Of a stretch of DNA of 6,732 nt, positions 5,828 to 6,732 are shown piece after piece. The notes beneath the pieces were generated by a model. That model saw only the letters and a program-made list of their open reading frames with translations. It searched no databases and had not been told where the DNA came from. Numbering within the stretch: the stretch's first letter is position 1; every line of letters begins with the position of its first letter. The position numbers and the translations under genes are program-made. Origin of the DNA: an uncultured Oribacterium sp. (GTDB lineage Bacteria > Bacillota > Clostridia > Lachnospirales > Lachnospiraceae); assembly GCA_900772695.1 (NCBI GenBank), contig CAAGRO010000197.1, forward strand, positions 1 through 6,732, given 5' to 3'.

Positions 5828-5947
5828 GTTGCCGCCGTTCCACATTTCCTCGGCTGATTTGTCGCCATTTCTTCTGTCATTTATTGTGTCATCTATGCCA
5901 TTTACTACGCCAATATTTATGCCATCACTGCCACAAGAAGCATTCAT
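5807..5947 (-). CDS. Possible 46-residue ORF downstream of and in frame with ruvB, with internal 11-residue repeats
   Basis: An ATG at 5947 opens 46 codons ending in TGA, in the same frame as ruvB and 12 bases after its TAA stop. Without that stop, RuvB would gain about 50 residues. The peptide starts MNASCGSDGINIGVVNG and holds two diverged 11-residue repeats, GSDGINIGVVN and GIDDTINDRRN. It is Gly/Asn/Asp-rich and hydrophilic. No good ribosome binding site is near the ATG; the nearest GGAG is 18 bases away. I do not recognise it. It may be a small gene, the relic of a RuvB tail extension, or non-coding repeat DNA that happens to be open. Confidence 0.25.
   Translation of the reverse strand: MNASCGSDGINIGVVNGIDDTINDRRNGDKSAEEMWNGGNRKLSYD
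5867..5932. repeat. Two 33-nt units built of 12-, 12- and 9-nt ATTT..GYC subrepeats
   Basis: On the plus strand six subunits follow one another: ATTTCTTCTGTC, ATTTATTGTGTC, ATCTATGCC, ATTTACTACGCC, AATATTTATGCC and ATCACTGCC. The 12-12-9 order occurs twice, making two 33-nt units that agree at about 21 of 33 positions. All lengths are multiples of three. Confidence 0.75.
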
Positions 5948-5959
5948 GGCACTTAAATC

Positions 5960-6732
5960 TTACAGCTCCATCGTCGCCTGGTACGGCAGTCCGAAGTGCC
6001 GGTAAGCGTTTGCGGTGGCGACGCGGCCGCGCGGGGTGCGGTTGATGAGTCCGTTCATGAGGAGGTACGGCTCGTAGACGTCCTCGATGGTGCCGCTGTC
6101 CTCGCCGAGGGCGGCAGCCAGGGTTTCGACGCCGACCGGGCCGCCGGAGAACTTGTCGATGATGGTCATGAGGTAGTTCCGGTCGTTCTGGTCGAGTCCG
6201 AGCTTATCGACGTCGAGGATGTCGAGTGCCATGTCGGCGACCTCCTGGGTGATACGACCGTCGAAACGGACATCCGCGAAGTCACGTACACGCTTCAGCA
6301 GGCGGTTCGCGAGTCTCGGCGTGCCGCGGGAGCGCAGTGCGATACGCTCAGCGCCGGCGTCGTCAATGTCTACATTCAGCACCTTCGCGGAACGTCGTAC
6401 GATCTGCATCAGCTCCTCAGTGGTGTAGAACTCGAGCTTCGTGATGATACCGAAACGGTCACGAAGCGGTGCGGACAGCAGACCCGCACGGGTCGTCGCG
6501 CCAATCAGCGTGAAGTGCGGGAGATCCAGGCGGATCGAGCGCGCCGTGGAGTCCTTTCCCAGCATGATATCGATGGCGAAGTCTTCCATCGCCGGGTACA
6601 GTACCTCCTCGACCTGGCGGTTCAGGCGGTGGATCTCGTCGACGAACAGCACATCGCCCTCAGAAAGACCATTCAGAATCGCGGCGATCTCGCCCGGCTT
6701 CTCGATGGCCGGACCCGAGGTTACCTTGATAT
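5960..6732 (-). CDS. ruvB: Holliday junction branch migration DNA helicase RuvB (5' end outside the window)
   Basis: RuvB is the hexameric AAA+ motor that, with RuvA, drives Holliday-junction branch migration in recombinational repair. The visible 256 residues are the C-terminal three quarters of a protein usually near 330-340 residues. The frame stays open to the right edge, so the start and the Walker A motif are missing. Visible in order are Walker B 'VLFVDEIHR' (visible residues 27-35), sensor 1 'GATTR' (77-81), the arginine-finger segment 'LRDRFG' (89-94), sensor 2 'RGTPRLANRLLKRVRDFA' (135-152) and the winged-helix DNA-binding domain (about 180-245) with 'RTPRGRVAT' (231-239). An internal GTG at 6652 could be mistaken for a start but lies just before the Walker B core. 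The protein ends in 'YQATMEL' and TAA. The match is unambiguous. Confidence 0.98.
   Translation of the reverse strand, partial: IKVTSGPAIEKPGEIAAILNGLSEGDVLFVDEIHRLNRQVEEVLYPAMEDFAIDIMLGKDSTARSIRLDLPHFTLIGATTRAGLLSAPLRDRFGIITKLEFYTTEELMQIVRRSAKVLNVDIDDAGAERIALRSRGTPRLANRLLKRVRDFADVRFDGRITQEVADMALDILDVDKLGLDQNDRNYLMTIIDKFSGGPVGVETLAAALGEDSGTIEDVYEPYLLMNGLINRTPRGRVATANAYRHFGLPYQATMEL

Larger units (their letters stand above)
5686..5959. other. 274-bp repeat-rich gap between ruvB and the lysR-type gene
   Basis: There is no recognised gene here. The gap contains a CAATCRYAMC repeat family (5745-5817), a near-identical 20-bp direct repeat, a 12/12/9-nt repeat array (5867-5932) and an open frame in phase with ruvB. 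A possible extended -10 for the regulator gene (TGT-TATGAT, -10 at 5789-5794, minus strand) lacks a good -35. No clear terminator for ruvB was found. Confidence 0.6.

Noticed and set aside
5745..5932. CRISPR-like array
   Set aside because: Repeats are only 10-20 bp, diverged and irregularly spaced, with no constant spacer length and no cas genes.
5755..6045. Plus-strand frame rich in Cys and His that looks like a zinc-binding protein
   Set aside because: The Cys/His runs come from the ATTT..GYC repeats read in another frame, and the frame then runs into the ruvB 3' end antisense. No ribosome binding site was seen.

Overview
The window is a stretch of bacterial chromosome with six protein genes, all on the minus strand, so it is best read from right to left. 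In that order they are ruvB (5' end beyond the right edge), a LysR-type regulator, a YfcC/DcuC-family transporter, an M20-family amidohydrolase, a YitT-family membrane protein and zapA. The long open frames on the plus strand are shadows of these genes. Moderately high GC, strong GGAGG-type ribosome binding sites and the gene families (ZapA with a long coiled coil, YitT with a C-terminal DUF2179 domain, YfcC beside M20) suggest a Bacillota member of the Clostridia or Erysipelotrichia type. This placement is inferred from gene content and style, not from a marker gene.

Right part (4523-6732): the last 256 codons of ruvB, the Holliday-junction branch-migration ATPase. A 274-bp gap (5686-5959) full of short, triplet-phased repeats follows, and then the lysR-type gene. 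A 218-bp gap separates lysR from the transporter. That gap holds the best promoter in the window (TTGCAC, 17 bp, TATAAT with extended TG) and a striking inverted repeat across the -10 and predicted start point.

Centre (1937-4522): the transporter and the amidohydrolase form a tight two-gene operon. The stop codon of the first overlaps the Shine-Dalgarno sequence of the second. With the LysR-type gene upstream they look like a regulated uptake-and-cleavage module: import of an acylated amino acid, dipeptide or similar amide, then hydrolysis in the cytoplasm. The true substrate cannot be read from sequence.

Left part (1-1936): a 256-bp gap with a possible 31-codon leader ORF and a perfect hairpin precedes yitT. 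A 91-bp long-armed inverted repeat starts three bases beyond the yitT stop codon. Then come a good promoter, a roughly 160-nt leader carrying a 43-bp tandem duplication, and zapA, a regulator of FtsZ assembly.

No rRNA, tRNA, CRISPR array, transposase or phage gene was seen. The genes are ordinary; the unusual material is in the gaps.
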